NCBI RefSeq assembly: GCF_900115845.1
Contig: NZ_FOXX01000001.1
Coordinates: 186,001-250,000 of the forward strand
DNA length: 64,000 nt
DNA from: Priestia endophytica DSM 13796
Lineage (GTDB): Bacteria; Bacillota; Bacilli; Bacillales; Bacillaceae_H
Direction of reading: 5' to 3'
In this document: positions 9,717-18,433 of the stretch, piece by piece
How positions within the stretch are numbered: the first letter of the stretch is position 1
How the letters are laid out: every line of letters starts with the position of its first letter
Position numbers and translations under genes: made by a program
The notes under the pieces: model-generated
Told to the model about the DNA's origin: nothing
The model's input: only the letters and a program-made list of their open reading frames with translations
Databases searched by the model: none

Positions 9717-9733
9717 CCCGTTATATAAACGGG
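9717..9733 (-). terminator. Putative terminator after acpA
   Basis: A short inverted repeat CCCGTTTATATAACGGG is followed on the minus strand by a U-rich stretch (GCTTTCTCTACTTTTA). The stem is short and the tail interrupted, so it may be leaky. The remaining roughly 180 bases up to rnc hold no gene that I can support; a promoter for rnc is expected there but none stands out. Confidence 0.5.
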
Positions 9734-9757
9734 ACTCTTCTAAAAAGTAAGGACAGC

Positions 9758-9991
9758 TTATTGCTTGTTCTGTATGTAAGTAACAGCGTCACCAACTGTC
9801 GCAATTTTCTCAGCATCTTCATCTGAAATTTCTAATTCGAACTCATCTTCAAGTTCCATAACTAGTTCAACTACGTCAAGGGAATCAGCGCCAAGGTCCT
9901 CTTTGAAAGAAGCCTCAAGTTTCACTTCCTCTTCCTTTACGCCAAGGCGATCAACGATGATACTCGTTACGCGCTCTAATACGTCTGACAT
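9758..9991 (-). CDS. acpA: Acyl carrier protein
   Basis: The 77-residue acidic ACP carries growing acyl chains on a phosphopantetheine arm. The attachment serine is Ser37 in the [10 protein letters not shown] motif. The frame extends upstream but AGGGGAGGTGATAGT precedes the ATG at 9991, and MSDVLERV matches the family start. It is the last gene of the fapR-plsX-fabD-fabG cluster, with an additional promoter candidate in the gap after fabG. Confidence 0.97.
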   Translation of the reverse strand: MSDVLERVTSIIVDRLGVKEEEVKLEASFKEDLGADSLDVVELVMELEDEFELEISDEDAEKIATVGDAVTYIQNKQ

Positions 9992-10012
9992 ACTATCACC
10001 TCCCCTCAAGTC

Positions 10013-10041
10013 ATTATAGTGGATTCCTCAACAAATTACTA
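10013..10041 (-). promoter_or_regulatory. Candidate promoter of acpA
   Basis: A perfect TATAAT (10013-10018) on the minus strand stands 17 bases after a weak TAGTAA (10036-10041), just before the acpA ribosome binding site. This would allow extra ACP synthesis beyond read-through from fapR. Confidence 0.45.
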
Positions 10042-10071
10042 GAACTTCAGAAAGAAAATTCAAAAGCTCTT

Positions 10072-10818
10072 TTACATTACCATTCCGCCATCAACATGGA
10101 GCGTTTGGCCTGTCATATATTTGCTTCCTTCTGATGCTAGGAATGCAACAACTTTGGCAACATCTGCAACTTCTCCAAATTTTGCAAGTGGTACTTGTGA
10201 TAGAATACCGTTTTTCACCTCTTCAGAAAGTTCGTCTGTCATATCTGTTGCAATGAAGCCCGGTGCAATAGCGTTAACCGTAATTCCTCGAGCTGCTAAT
10301 TCCTGTGCGCTCGTTTTTGTTAACCCGATTACGCCTGCTTTTGCAGCTACGTAGTTCGCTTGTCCAGCATTTCCGCTTACACCTACAATAGAAGAAATAT
10401 TAATAATGCGACCGCTGCGCTGCTTCATCATCTGGCGAGAAACAGCTTTTGTGCATAGAAATACTCCTTTTAAGTTTGTCGCAATTACGCTATCCCATTC
10501 CTCTTCTTTCATTCTCATCAATAAATTATCACGTGTGATACCCGCATTATTCACAAGAATATCTAAAGAACCAAATGTTTCAATCACTTCTTTGATCATA
10601 GCTTGAACTTCTTCACTGTTAGCTACGTCTGCTTTGATTTTGATAGCTTCGCCACCCATAGCTTTGATTTCTTCAACTACTTCTTGAGCTTTTCCTTCGC
10701 TTCCTGCATAGTTTACAGCAACTTTTGCTCCTAATGAAGCAAGTTCAAGCGCTGTTGCACGGCCAATACCGCGTGAGCCACCTGTAACAAGAGCTACTTT
10801 ATCTTTTAACATCCTCAT
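10072..10818 (-). CDS. fabG: 3-oxoacyl-[acyl-carrier-protein] reductase
   Basis: FabG reduces beta-ketoacyl-ACP with NADPH in each elongation cycle. The 248 residues form a short-chain dehydrogenase with the cofactor loop TGGSRGIG (residues 12-19), NNAG (90-93), and catalytic Ser143, Tyr156 and Lys160 (YVAAK). The start overlaps the fabD stop by 4 bases (ATGA). A second ATG two codons later is possible, but its SD-like GAGG sits directly against it. Confidence 0.97.
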   Translation of the reverse strand: MRMLKDKVALVTGGSRGIGRATALELASLGAKVAVNYAGSEGKAQEVVEEIKAMGGEAIKIKADVANSEEVQAMIKEVIETFGSLDILVNNAGITRDNLLMRMKEEEWDSVIATNLKGVFLCTKAVSRQMMKQRSGRIINISSIVGVSGNAGQANYVAAKAGVIGLTKTSAQELAARGITVNAIAPGFIATDMTDELSEEVKNGILSQVPLAKFGEVADVAKVVAFLASEGSKYMTGQTLHVDGGMVM

Positions 10819-11759
10819 TCACCATCTTTCAAAGATTGAACTGTTTTTTGTAATGATTCCATATCGTATACCGCATGAACGGTTGCACGACGATTCACTT
10901 TTTTCACTAATCCAGACAGCACTTTCCCTGCCCCGATTTCAATAAATGTATCAACACCGTCATTCAGCATTCTTTCAACTGATTCATGGAAGCGAACAGG
11001 TGAATAAAGCTGTTCCACTAGACGCTCGCTAATTTCTTTCGCCTCTGTCATTGGTTCTGCTGTTACATTTGCTACAACAGGAACGCTCGCATTTGAAATT
11101 GTAATGTTAGCTAACACATTTTTAAATTCTTCTGCTGCTGGCTTCATAAGAGCAGAATGGAATGGACCGCTTACGTTAAGAGGCAATACACGTTTTGCTC
11201 CGCGCTCTTTTGCAAGTGCTCCTGCTTTTTCAACTCCTGCAACAGTACCTGAAATCACAATTTGTCCTGGGCAGTTAATATTCGCAAGTTGTACAACATC
11301 ACCATTCTCGCTAATCTCAGCTGTTACTTTTTCAAGTTCTTCTGCATCAAGACCAAGCACAGCTGCCATTGTTCCTTCACCAGCTGGAACTGCTTTATTC
11401 ATCAATTGACCACGTGTGTGAACCGTTTTTACTCCGTCAATGTACGAAATAGAGCCTGCTGCAACAAGTGCACTGTATTCACCTAGACTATGTCCTGCTA
11501 CATAATCTGGTTTAATCCCTTCTTTTGTTAATTCATTTAAAAGCACTGCGCTTGCTGTTAATAAAGCAGGCTGTGCATGATATGTTAACGTTAGGTCTTC
11601 TGCTGGTCCTTCAAACATTAAGTTTGATAGCGAGAAGCCAAGCGCCTCATTTCCTTCATCAATCATCTTTTTCGCGTCTTCCGATGCCGCGTATACATCT
11701 TTTAACATCCCAACAGCTTGTGAGCCTTGTCCTGGAAAAACAAATGCAATTTTGCTCAT
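10815..11759 (-). CDS. fabD: Malonyl-CoA:ACP transacylase
   Basis: FabD moves malonyl from CoA to ACP. The 314 residues show FPGQGSQ at the N terminus and the nucleophile elbow [10 protein letters not shown] with Ser91; PFHSALM supplies the active-site histidine. The start lies 2 bases after the plsX stop with AAAGGAAGGA upstream, and the end overlaps fabG, so the operon is tightly coupled. Confidence 0.97.
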   Translation of the reverse strand: MSKIAFVFPGQGSQAVGMLKDVYAASEDAKKMIDEGNEALGFSLSNLMFEGPAEDLTLTYHAQPALLTASAVLLNELTKEGIKPDYVAGHSLGEYSALVAAGSISYIDGVKTVHTRGQLMNKAVPAGEGTMAAVLGLDAEELEKVTAEISENGDVVQLANINCPGQIVISGTVAGVEKAGALAKERGAKRVLPLNVSGPFHSALMKPAAEEFKNVLANITISNASVPVVANVTAEPMTEAKEISERLVEQLYSPVRFHESVERMLNDGVDTFIEIGAGKVLSGLVKKVNRRATVHAVYDMESLQKTVQSLKDGE

Positions 11760-11761
11760 GC

Positions 11762-12787
11762 TTATTCCTTCCTTTCACTTTCTATGGTTTGTTCTTGTTT
11801 TTTATTCTGTGCAGCGATTTGCCCAGCGATTGTTTTAGGTACGCTTTGTTCTACCATTAATACCGCTTGTTTCACAGCATTAAAAATAGCGTTATCGTCT
11901 GAAGAACCGTGAGCTTTAATAACAGGTGCCTTTAGTCCAAAAAGACCTGCTCCACCATACTCTGTATAGTCCATTTGCGTTTTAAGCTTTTTTAATTGAG
12001 GCTTTAGAATCCCTGCTGCAACCTTACTCTTAAATGAACTTGTAAGCGTCTCTTTCAGCATTGAAAATACAGAAAGCGCTGTTCCTTCAATCGATTTTAA
12101 CGCAATGTTTCCTGTAAAACCATCTGTTACAACAACATCTGCAACGCCTTCTAATAAGTCTCTTCCCTCAACGTTTCCGATGAAGTTAATATCGGCATAT
12201 TGAAGAAGTGGAAATGTTTGCTTTGTTAAGTCGCTCCCTTTTTTCTCCTCTGTTCCTACATTTAACAACCCAACGCGAGGAGACTCGATACCAAATACAC
12301 TTTTAGCATAAATGCTCCCCATAATAGCATATTGAAGAAGATGATTTGGCTTTGCATCTGGATTTGCGCCTGCATCCAATAGTAAAAATCCATTTCCTGT
12401 ACGAGTCGGTAGTGTTGGAGCTAAAGCTGGACGTTCAATCCCTTGAATGCGCCCGATAATAAATAAACCTGCTGCCATAAGAGCACCTGTATTTCCTGCT
12501 GAAATACAAGCATCTGCTTCTCCGTCCGCAATTTGTTGGGCAGCGAGCACCATGGAAGCTTTTTTCTTACGGCGCACTGCCCGCACAGGTTCGTCCGTTG
12601 CTTCAATAACTTCTTCCGTATGTAAAACTGTCATTCGTTCTTTATTTTTCAAGTGTGGATGAATAAGATTTTCATCCCCAACTAAAATGATATGTAAATC
12701 AGGGAAATGAGCAATTGCTCGCTCTGCTCCTTCAATTATCGCTTTTGGGGCATGATCACCGCCCATAGCATCAATTGTGATTTTCAT
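11762..12787 (-). CDS. plsX: Phosphate acyltransferase PlsX
   Basis: PlsX makes acyl-phosphate from acyl-ACP for phosphatidic acid synthesis. The 341-residue protein starts [16 protein letters not shown], the family N terminus, and contains [15 protein letters not shown] and [13 protein letters not shown] longer frame begins at 12829 but lies inside fapR without a good ribosome binding site; AGGAGAGGGGGG precedes the ATG at 12787. It overlaps the end of fapR by 17 bases, as in other Bacillus, coupling enzyme and regulator. Confidence 0.97.
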   Translation of the reverse strand: MKITIDAMGGDHAPKAIIEGAERAIAHFPDLHIILVGDENLIHPHLKNKERMTVLHTEEVIEATDEPVRAVRRKKKASMVLAAQQIADGEADACISAGNTGALMAAGLFIIGRIQGIERPALAPTLPTRTGNGFLLLDAGANPDAKPNHLLQYAIMGSIYAKSVFGIESPRVGLLNVGTEEKKGSDLTKQTFPLLQYADINFIGNVEGRDLLEGVADVVVTDGFTGNIALKSIEGTALSVFSMLKETLTSSFKSKVAAGILKPQLKKLKTQMDYTEYGGAGLFGLKAPVIKAHGSSDDNAIFNAVKQAVLMVEQSVPKTIAGQIAAQNKKQEQTIESERKE

Positions 12788-13367
12788 TGTGACCCCCCTC
12801 TCCTGCTCTATTTGAATGATACATCTCAAATAGGCCGGAAAATACTAGCGTTTGTCCAACGTAGCTTAATACTTCAACAGTTGTTCGTTCTTTTTTTGCA
12901 CTTTTTTCTTTCACTTTGGCTTTTGCTACAACACGTTCCGCTAGCTTAACAGGCTGGTGGAACTGAATGGATGAATTAGCCGTCAACGCCAATTCATCAT
13001 TGATAACAGCAACAGCAAGTGAATTGGCCTGTGCAAAAAGGTGGTGGCCACGTGCAATATGATTACGCTTAAAAACGTGCTCTTCTTTTACATCAAAAAT
13101 AGAAATCGCTGATTGATCAAGATTTAAGTCAATCACTTCACCAATAACCTCTTCAATTGGTAAAGAACGGACTTTATTTTCTAGCTGTGTTGAGGCAACA
13201 TGCCGAATACGTTCACGAAGTTCAGGAATCGACAATTCCAAGCGATCTAACCGAATGGTTTGTACGCTAACAGAGAAACGTTCAGCTAACTCTTCATCCG
13301 TTACAAACGGGTTTTGATCAATTGTTTCTTGTAACTGCTTTTTCCGTTCCTTTTTATTTAATCTCAT
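12771..13367 (-). CDS. fapR: Malonyl-CoA-responsive repressor FapR
   Basis: FapR represses fatty-acid and phospholipid genes until malonyl-CoA binds. The 198 residues have an N-terminal DeoR-like helix-turn-helix ([21 protein letters not shown], about 22-42), a linker helix, and a hot-dog effector domain from about residue 75 to 190 ([18 protein letters not shown]). It is first in fapR-plsX-fabD-fabG-acpA and has its own operator next to the promoter, so it should autoregulate. Confidence 0.97.
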   Translation of the reverse strand: MRLNKKERKKQLQETIDQNPFVTDEELAERFSVSVQTIRLDRLELSIPELRERIRHVASTQLENKVRSLPIEEVIGEVIDLNLDQSAISIFDVKEEHVFKRNHIARGHHLFAQANSLAVAVINDELALTANSSIQFHQPVKLAERVVAKAKVKEKSAKKERTTVEVLSYVGQTLVFSGLFEMYHSNRAGEGGHNENHN

Positions 13368-13384
13368 GCTCCACCATCCGCTTT

Positions 13385-13401
13385 TTAATACTAGGTACTA
13401 A
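13385..13401 (-). promoter_or_regulatory. FapR operator
   Basis: The minus strand reads TTAGTACCTAGTATTAA, a near-perfect 17-base palindrome matching the known FapR box. It begins right after the -10 element of the fapR promoter, around the expected transcription start, so binding would block initiation. Confidence 0.9.
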
Positions 13402-13405
13402 TAGC

Positions 13406-13434
13406 AGTATATAATCAAATGATAGGCTTTGCAA
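13406..13434 (-). promoter_or_regulatory. Sigma-A promoter of the fapR operon
   Basis: TTGCAA (13429-13434), 17 bases and TATACT (13406-13411) on the minus strand, directly upstream of the FapR operator. Confidence 0.85.
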
Positions 13435-13453
13435 CCTTTTTTCCATGAAGAAA

Positions 13454-13478
13454 AGAGCTGTCCGTCTTGAACAGCTCT
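13454..13478 (-). terminator. Terminator after recG
   Basis: An 8-bp stem AGAGCTGT/ACAGCTCT with a 9-base loop is followed on the minus strand by TTTCTTC. It lies 12 bases after the recG stop and insulates the fapR promoter. Confidence 0.85.
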
Positions 13479-13490
13479 AGCTTTGTTCTA

Positions 13491-15539
13491 TTAATCTAGC
13501 TTTTCTGTTGTTAAAGCACCTGTTTCTTCAAGATGCATTAATAGCGGGGCAAATTCCTTATCTTTCCAAAGTTTTTCACTGTTAACAATCTTGGCTGCAT
13601 CATCACGAGCCGTTTCAAGCGCTCTATAATCATGCACCATATCAGCTACTTTAAAATCAGGAAGACCGCTTTGTTTCTTTCCAAAAAAGTCCCCAGGACC
13701 GCGAAGTTCTAAGTCTTTCTCAGAAAGAACAAATCCATCGTTCGTTTCCGTCATAATCTTCATTCTTTCTTTCCCAACTTCCGATTTTGGATCTGCAAGC
13801 AATACACAGTATGACTGCTCACTTCCCCTTCCGACACGGCCGCGAAGCTGGTGAAGCTGAGAAAGGCCAAATCGTTCTGCATCATAAATAACCATCATTG
13901 TGGCATTCGGAACGTTTACTCCTACTTCAACAACAGTTGTTGAAACTAGAATTTGAGTCTTATTTTCGCTAAACTCCCGCATCACTTCGTCTTTTTCATC
14001 TGGATGAAGCTTTCCGTGCATAAGACCTACATTCCATTTGTCCCCAAAATATTGTTGAAGTGTTGCATGAACATCGATGGCGTTTTGTACATCGAGCTTT
14101 TCTGACTCTTCAATGAGCGGGCAAATTACATATGCCTGTCTTCCTTTCACAAGCTCTTTTTGCACAAACTGTAAAATCCTTTCAAGCATATCATGCTTTA
14201 CCCAATATGTTTCAATCGTTTTTCTTCCTGCAGGCATCTCGTCAATAACAGAGACGTCCATCTCTCCAAAAGCCGTAATTGCAAGCGTTCTAGGAATCGG
14301 AGTTGCTGTCATAAATAAAACGTCTGGAAATTCACCTTTTTCGCGTAATGTTCGACGCTGGTTTACCCCAAATCGATGCTGCTCATCTGTAATAACAAGC
14401 CCAAGCTTTTTAAACATTACTTCACCTTGAATAAGAGCATGCGTTCCAACTAAAACATCCACTTCGCCACTTTCTACCTTTTCTAAGAGCTCACGACGGC
14501 GTTTTCCTTTAACAGAGCTTGTTAAAAGTTCCACTGTAATACCAACACGACCTAAGAGTTCTTTTAACGATGAAACATGTTGTTCAGCTAAAATTTCGGT
14601 TGGTACCATAAGCGCCCCTTGATAACCTGCTTTTACCGTACCAAAAAGCGCAATAGCTGCTACAACTGTTTTTCCTGATCCAACATCACCTTGAAGAAGT
14701 CTGTTCATTCTGTACGGCGACTTCATATCAGCGAATATTTCATTTACAACACGCTTTTGCGCTCCTGTTAAAGGAAACGGCAACTGTTCTGTAAACTCTA
14801 CAATATCCTTCGCTTGAATATGTTGACTCATCCCTTTTGTACCTTCTCGTTCTCTTTTTCTAAGCACCTGCATTTTTAGTTGAAAGAGAAGAAACTCCTC
14901 ATATACAAAGCGCCGTCTTGCATATTTAAGTTCCTCATGCGTTTTCGGAAGATGAATCACTTTTAATGCCTCTTCACGCTCTAGGAGACGATATTTGTCT
15001 AAAAGGGATTTTGGTAAAAGCTCAGCTACTTCTTCGCCGTATTCGCTAAGCGCTTGACGAATAAAACGTCGAAGTGCCTTAACGGTTAAGTTTCCTTTTA
15101 CAGAGTAAACAGGCTCAATTTCTTGCTGAGCTTTAAATGGACCCACTTTCAATTCTTTTAATGAGATTGTTTGACGATTTTTATCCCACTTTCCCGTTAC
15201 TGTTACTGTTTCATTTAACTGTAATTTATTTTTCAAAAAACCGCGATTGAACGCGGTTACGTTTACTGCATACCTTCCGACAAGCATGCGAAAAGTTAAC
15301 CGTGACTTTTTCTTTCCATAAAACATCACATTTGGGGGACCATGTACTATCCCTTCTACTGTTACCGTTTCTTCATGTTTAACTTCCGCTAAATCACGAA
15401 GACGGTAATCTTCATAACGATACGGAAAATATTCAATAAGATCAGCTACAGATAGAATACCAAGCGAATTTAGCGATGCATTCGTTTCTGCTCCGATCCC
15501 TTTTAAAGCTGAAATAGATAATTGCTGTAATTTATTCAC
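13491..15539 (-). CDS. recG: ATP-dependent DNA helicase RecG
   Basis: RecG remodels stalled forks and branched DNA. The product is 682 residues, the usual Bacillus length, with a wedge/OB domain at the N terminus, Walker A GDVGSGKT, TDEQHRFGV, and the helicase C-terminal motifs (STTVVEVGVNVPNAT, QLRGRVGRG). The chosen start is the GTG at 15539, which overlaps the end of sdaAA by 8 bases. A TTG at 15560 would add seven residues absent from the B. subtilis protein. No strong ribosome binding site is seen, so translation probably depends on coupling to sdaAA. Confidence 0.95.
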   Translation of the reverse strand: MNKLQQLSISALKGIGAETNASLNSLGILSVADLIEYFPYRYEDYRLRDLAEVKHEETVTVEGIVHGPPNVMFYGKKKSRLTFRMLVGRYAVNVTAFNRGFLKNKLQLNETVTVTGKWDKNRQTISLKELKVGPFKAQQEIEPVYSVKGNLTVKALRRFIRQALSEYGEEVAELLPKSLLDKYRLLEREEALKVIHLPKTHEELKYARRRFVYEEFLLFQLKMQVLRKREREGTKGMSQHIQAKDIVEFTEQLPFPLTGAQKRVVNEIFADMKSPYRMNRLLQGDVGSGKTVVAAIALFGTVKAGYQGALMVPTEILAEQHVSSLKELLGRVGITVELLTSSVKGKRRRELLEKVESGEVDVLVGTHALIQGEVMFKKLGLVITDEQHRFGVNQRRTLREKGEFPDVLFMTATPIPRTLAITAFGEMDVSVIDEMPAGRKTIETYWVKHDMLERILQFVQKELVKGRQAYVICPLIEESEKLDVQNAIDVHATLQQYFGDKWNVGLMHGKLHPDEKDEVMREFSENKTQILVSTTVVEVGVNVPNATMMVIYDAERFGLSQLHQLRGRVGRGSEQSYCVLLADPKSEVGKERMKIMTETNDGFVLSEKDLELRGPGDFFGKKQSGLPDFKVADMVHDYRALETARDDAAKIVNSEKLWKDKEFAPLLMHLEETGALTTEKLD

Positions 15540-16419
15540 TTTTCGTAAGCGAGCTACCAAAGATCTTTTCCTGAAGTTTGCGACCTGTTGGTGTTGCCGC
15601 CAACCCTCCTTGCGCAGTTTCTTTTAGCGCGACAGGCATTGTTTGACCTATTTTGAACATAGCTTCAATGACCTCATCACAAGGAATTCGGCTTGTAATT
15701 CCAGCAAGCGCCATATCCGCTGCCACCATCGCGTTGCTAGCTCCCATTGCATTTCGTTTAACACACGGTACTTCAACTAGACCTGCAACAGGGTCACATA
15801 CTAAGCCTAACATATTTTTCAGTGTAATCGCCATTGCTTCAGCTGATTGCTGTGGTGTTCCACCTGCCATCTCTACAATAGCAGCAGCGGCCATCCCACT
15901 TGCAGAACCAACCTCTGCTTGACAGCCTCCTGCAGCTCCTGAAATCGAAGCATTGTTAGCTACAACAAATCCGAACGCACCTGCTGTAAGAAGAAACTCA
16001 ACCATCTCTTCTCGAGAGGGATGGAGCTTGTTTTGAACCGCAAAAAGCGTACCAGGAACAACCCCTGCACTTCCTGCCGTTGGTGTTGCACAAATTGTTC
16101 CCATTGCAGCATTCACTTCATTTGTTGCCACAGCCTTGCTCACAGCATCAAGCAAAAGGTCCCCTGAAAGCGATTTCCCTGTTTTAATATAATTTTGTAG
16201 AAGAACAGCGTCTCCTCCCGTTAAACCTGTGACAGATTGAACACCCTTTAATCCACGCTCAACCGCTTCTTCCATCACTGTTAAATTGCGACTCATCTTC
16301 TCTAAAATTTCTTCTTTTGTTAATCCTGTTACTTCACATTCTTGTTCAAGCATAATGTGTGAAATCTTTTTGCCTTGTGTTTCGGCAAGCTCCACTAATT
16401 CTGCTACATTACGAAACAT
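15532..16419 (-). CDS. sdaAA: L-serine dehydratase, alpha subunit
   Basis: This is the catalytic iron-sulfur subunit of the two-chain enzyme that converts L-serine to pyruvate and ammonia. The 295 residues include the conserved cysteines of the 4Fe-4S site (TICATPTAGSAG, GGCQAEVGSASGM, LVCDPVAGLVEVPC). A good ribosome binding site (GATGGGGGAA) precedes the ATG, 18 bases after sdaAB. The 3' end overlaps recG. Confidence 0.96.
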   Translation of the reverse strand: MFRNVAELVELAETQGKKISHIMLEQECEVTGLTKEEILEKMSRNLTVMEEAVERGLKGVQSVTGLTGGDAVLLQNYIKTGKSLSGDLLLDAVSKAVATNEVNAAMGTICATPTAGSAGVVPGTLFAVQNKLHPSREEMVEFLLTAGAFGFVVANNASISGAAGGCQAEVGSASGMAAAAIVEMAGGTPQQSAEAMAITLKNMLGLVCDPVAGLVEVPCVKRNAMGASNAMVAADMALAGITSRIPCDEVIEAMFKIGQTMPVALKETAQGGLAATPTGRKLQEKIFGSSLTKSE

Positions 16420-16437
16420 ATCTTTTCCCCCATCTCT

Positions 16438-17100
16438 TTAATCTATCATTCTTGTAACTTGTAACACGTTTGGAAGTCCTTTAATTTCTTCAATCACTTC
16501 ATCACTAATATTTTCATCTGTTTCAATGGCCATTAGCGCCACTTTTCCTTTTTCTTTGCGCGATACTTCCATATGGCCAATATTGACATGATATTTGGTA
16601 AGTAAATTTGTAACTCCTGCAATGGAACCGTAACGATCATTGTGCACAACAAGAATCGCTGGGTTCATTCCAGATAAATTGAGTTTAAAACCGTTCAATT
16701 CAACAATTTGAATTGTCCCACCGCCAATAGAAATACCCACAATCTCCATTTCCTTTTCACCTGCTTTTAATTGCAATCGAGCAGTGTTCGGATGATCGCT
16801 TATGGCTTCTTCTTCAATGAAGGTTACGTTCATGTTTGCTGCTTTAGCTAGCTTTAAGCTCAGTGGAATACGCGTATCAGATGTATCAAAGTCAAGCAAG
16901 CCGCCAACAAGTGCTACATCTGTTCCATGGCCTTTATATGTTTCGGCAAAAGAACCGTATAATGAAATGATAACGCTCTCAGGTTGAACACCAAAAATTG
17001 TCCGTGCTACTCTTCCAATGCGGGCTGCTCCTGCCGTATGGGAACTAGATGGACCAATCATAACAGGACCGATAATATCGAATACAGATTTATATCTCAT
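16438..17100 (-). CDS. sdaAB: L-serine dehydratase, beta subunit
   Basis: The regulatory beta subunit has 220 residues: an N-terminal domain with FDIIGPVMIGPSSSHTAGA, which contributes to serine binding, and a C-terminal ACT domain (VHNDRYGSIAGVTNLL onward). The frame is open further upstream but AGAGGAGAGAGTTT places the start at the ATG at 17100. It lies 41 bases after a strong hairpin that closes the preceding membrane-protein gene. Confidence 0.95.
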   Translation of the reverse strand: MRYKSVFDIIGPVMIGPSSSHTAGAARIGRVARTIFGVQPESVIISLYGSFAETYKGHGTDVALVGGLLDFDTSDTRIPLSLKLAKAANMNVTFIEEEAISDHPNTARLQLKAGEKEMEIVGISIGGGTIQIVELNGFKLNLSGMNPAILVVHNDRYGSIAGVTNLLTKYHVNIGHMEVSRKEKGKVALMAIETDENISDEVIEEIKGLPNVLQVTRMID

Positions 17101-17141
17101 AAACTCTCTCCTCTGCATACTGAAGTTTTTTTATTTCTCAA

Positions 17142-17177
17142 AAATAGACAGCATATAGTACTATATGCTGCCTATTT
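17142..17177 (-). terminator. Terminator or attenuator between the IIC-like gene and sdaAB
   Basis: A long hairpin built round the perfect palindrome AGCATATAGTACTATATGCT, extended by CTATTT/AAATAG arms, ends in a T run on the minus strand. It sits between the stop codon of the IIC-like gene (17185) and sdaAB (17100). There is little room for a promoter after it, so it may act as a partial terminator controlling sdaAB-sdaAA. Confidence 0.8.
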
Positions 17178-17184
17178 GTTTTCT

Positions 17185-18216
17185 CTACGCTGCTTCCTGT
17201 CCTCTACCACGAACTTCTTCCTCACGTACAATCTTAAAGTTTCTAAATACATATGAACCAAGAAGACCGCATACGATTCCAATCACTCCACATATTAGCA
17301 CACAAATCGTCACTTTTACAGGATCGTTAAACCCATACATTACAACAAGTCCTGCAACAACTGTTGCTGTTCCTGTTGCATTATTGATAAGGCCAAATAA
17401 CGCTACAACAATACCTGATAGAGCTCCACCAACAAAATTTGTTACATAAATTGGAATAGGATTTGCCGCAACGAGATCTGCTTGTGTTAAAGGCTCAATT
17501 GTCATCGCAATTGTTGTTTTTCTAGAACCAAACTTAAGACGGTCAAAAAGAACATAATTCAGAAAAGCTGAGCCCACAATAGCAACTGCTGAGATTCCCA
17601 TTGGCAGACCAACTAGTCCAAGCATAGCTGTTAACGCCATTGAACTTAAAGGAGAAGTCGCTACAACTGTGATGATTCCTCCTAATATGATTCCCATTAA
17701 GATAGGGCTTGATGATGTGATTTGGTCGATAATTCCACCAATTTTAAGAAGCGTAGCGTCTACTAATGGGGAAACTTCTACTGCAATGAAACGGGCGAGC
17801 GGTGCTGCAATAATGACAGTACCTAATAAATCAAGCCCAGCAGGAAAACGTTTCTCAATTACTTTTACTAAAAAAGCTATAATATATCCAGCAAAAAATC
17901 CTGGAAGAAGCCCCATTTCAGCACAAGCTACGCCCATCATCAAGGAATATACAGGTGAAACTCCAAGGGCTAAGCAAACGAGTGCAGCAGCTGCTACTCC
18001 TGCCATTCCGCCTGCAAGATGTCCTAACTCACCAAGAAACGAGAAACCAATAATGTCGCCTCCTATATATTTTTGAAAAGCTTCTACTAAATAAGATACG
18101 ACCGCTGCGTTAGCCAAGGCACCCATTGCTTTCATTCCATACGGTGCTTTGTAACTAAATACTGTAAAAAATACGAGAACAATAAGAAGTAATAATGTTC
18201 CAATTAAAATATCCAT
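17185..18216 (-). CDS. Integral membrane protein resembling PTS IIC (PTS_EIIC_2-type)
   Basis: A 343-residue hydrophobic protein with roughly nine or ten membrane segments, glycine and alanine rich, with repeated helical blocks (GELGHLAGGMAGVAAAALV, GLLPGFFAGYIIAFLVKVIEKRFPAG, NPIPIYVTNFVGGALSGIVV) and a charged cytoplasmic tail. It resembles the family annotated as phosphotransferase IIC domain type 2. No IIA or IIB partner lies nearby. B. subtilis has no gene at this position between yloV/fakA and sdaAB. Proximity to serine dehydratase suggests a transport or sensing role connected to serine, but the substrate is not shown by the sequence. AT-rich DNA of 217 bases precedes it and holds its promoter (a TTTACG-17-TTATAT candidate). 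Confidence 0.65.
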   Translation of the reverse strand: MDILIGTLLLLIVLVFFTVFSYKAPYGMKAMGALANAAVVSYLVEAFQKYIGGDIIGFSFLGELGHLAGGMAGVAAAALVCLALGVSPVYSLMMGVACAEMGLLPGFFAGYIIAFLVKVIEKRFPAGLDLLGTVIIAAPLARFIAVEVSPLVDATLLKIGGIIDQITSSSPILMGIILGGIITVVATSPLSSMALTAMLGLVGLPMGISAVAIVGSAFLNYVLFDRLKFGSRKTTIAMTIEPLTQADLVAANPIPIYVTNFVGGALSGIVVALFGLINNATGTATVVAGLVVMYGFNDPVKVTICVLICGVIGIVCGLLGSYVFRNFKIVREEEVRGRGQEAA

Positions 18217-18404
18217 AGAAAACCCTCTCTAAGATGAAAAATCAAATTACTATACTATATATAACAAACTTTAGGAAGCTTCGTAAATGATTACGCATTA
18301 AAAAAAAGGTTATTTAAGCATTTATATTCAAAGTTGAACCTACTCACACTATAAGAACTCTCACTTTTTTTATATATAAAAATATTTTTTCAATCAAATA
18401 AAAA

Positions 18405-18426
18405 CACCCAACAAAACTGTTGAGTG
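18405..18426 (-). terminator. Terminator after fakA
   Basis: CACTCAACAGTTTTGTTGGGTG forms a stem with a G-U pair, followed by a T run on the minus strand, 8 bases after the fakA stop. Confidence 0.8.
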
Positions 18427-18433
18427 CTGCTTT

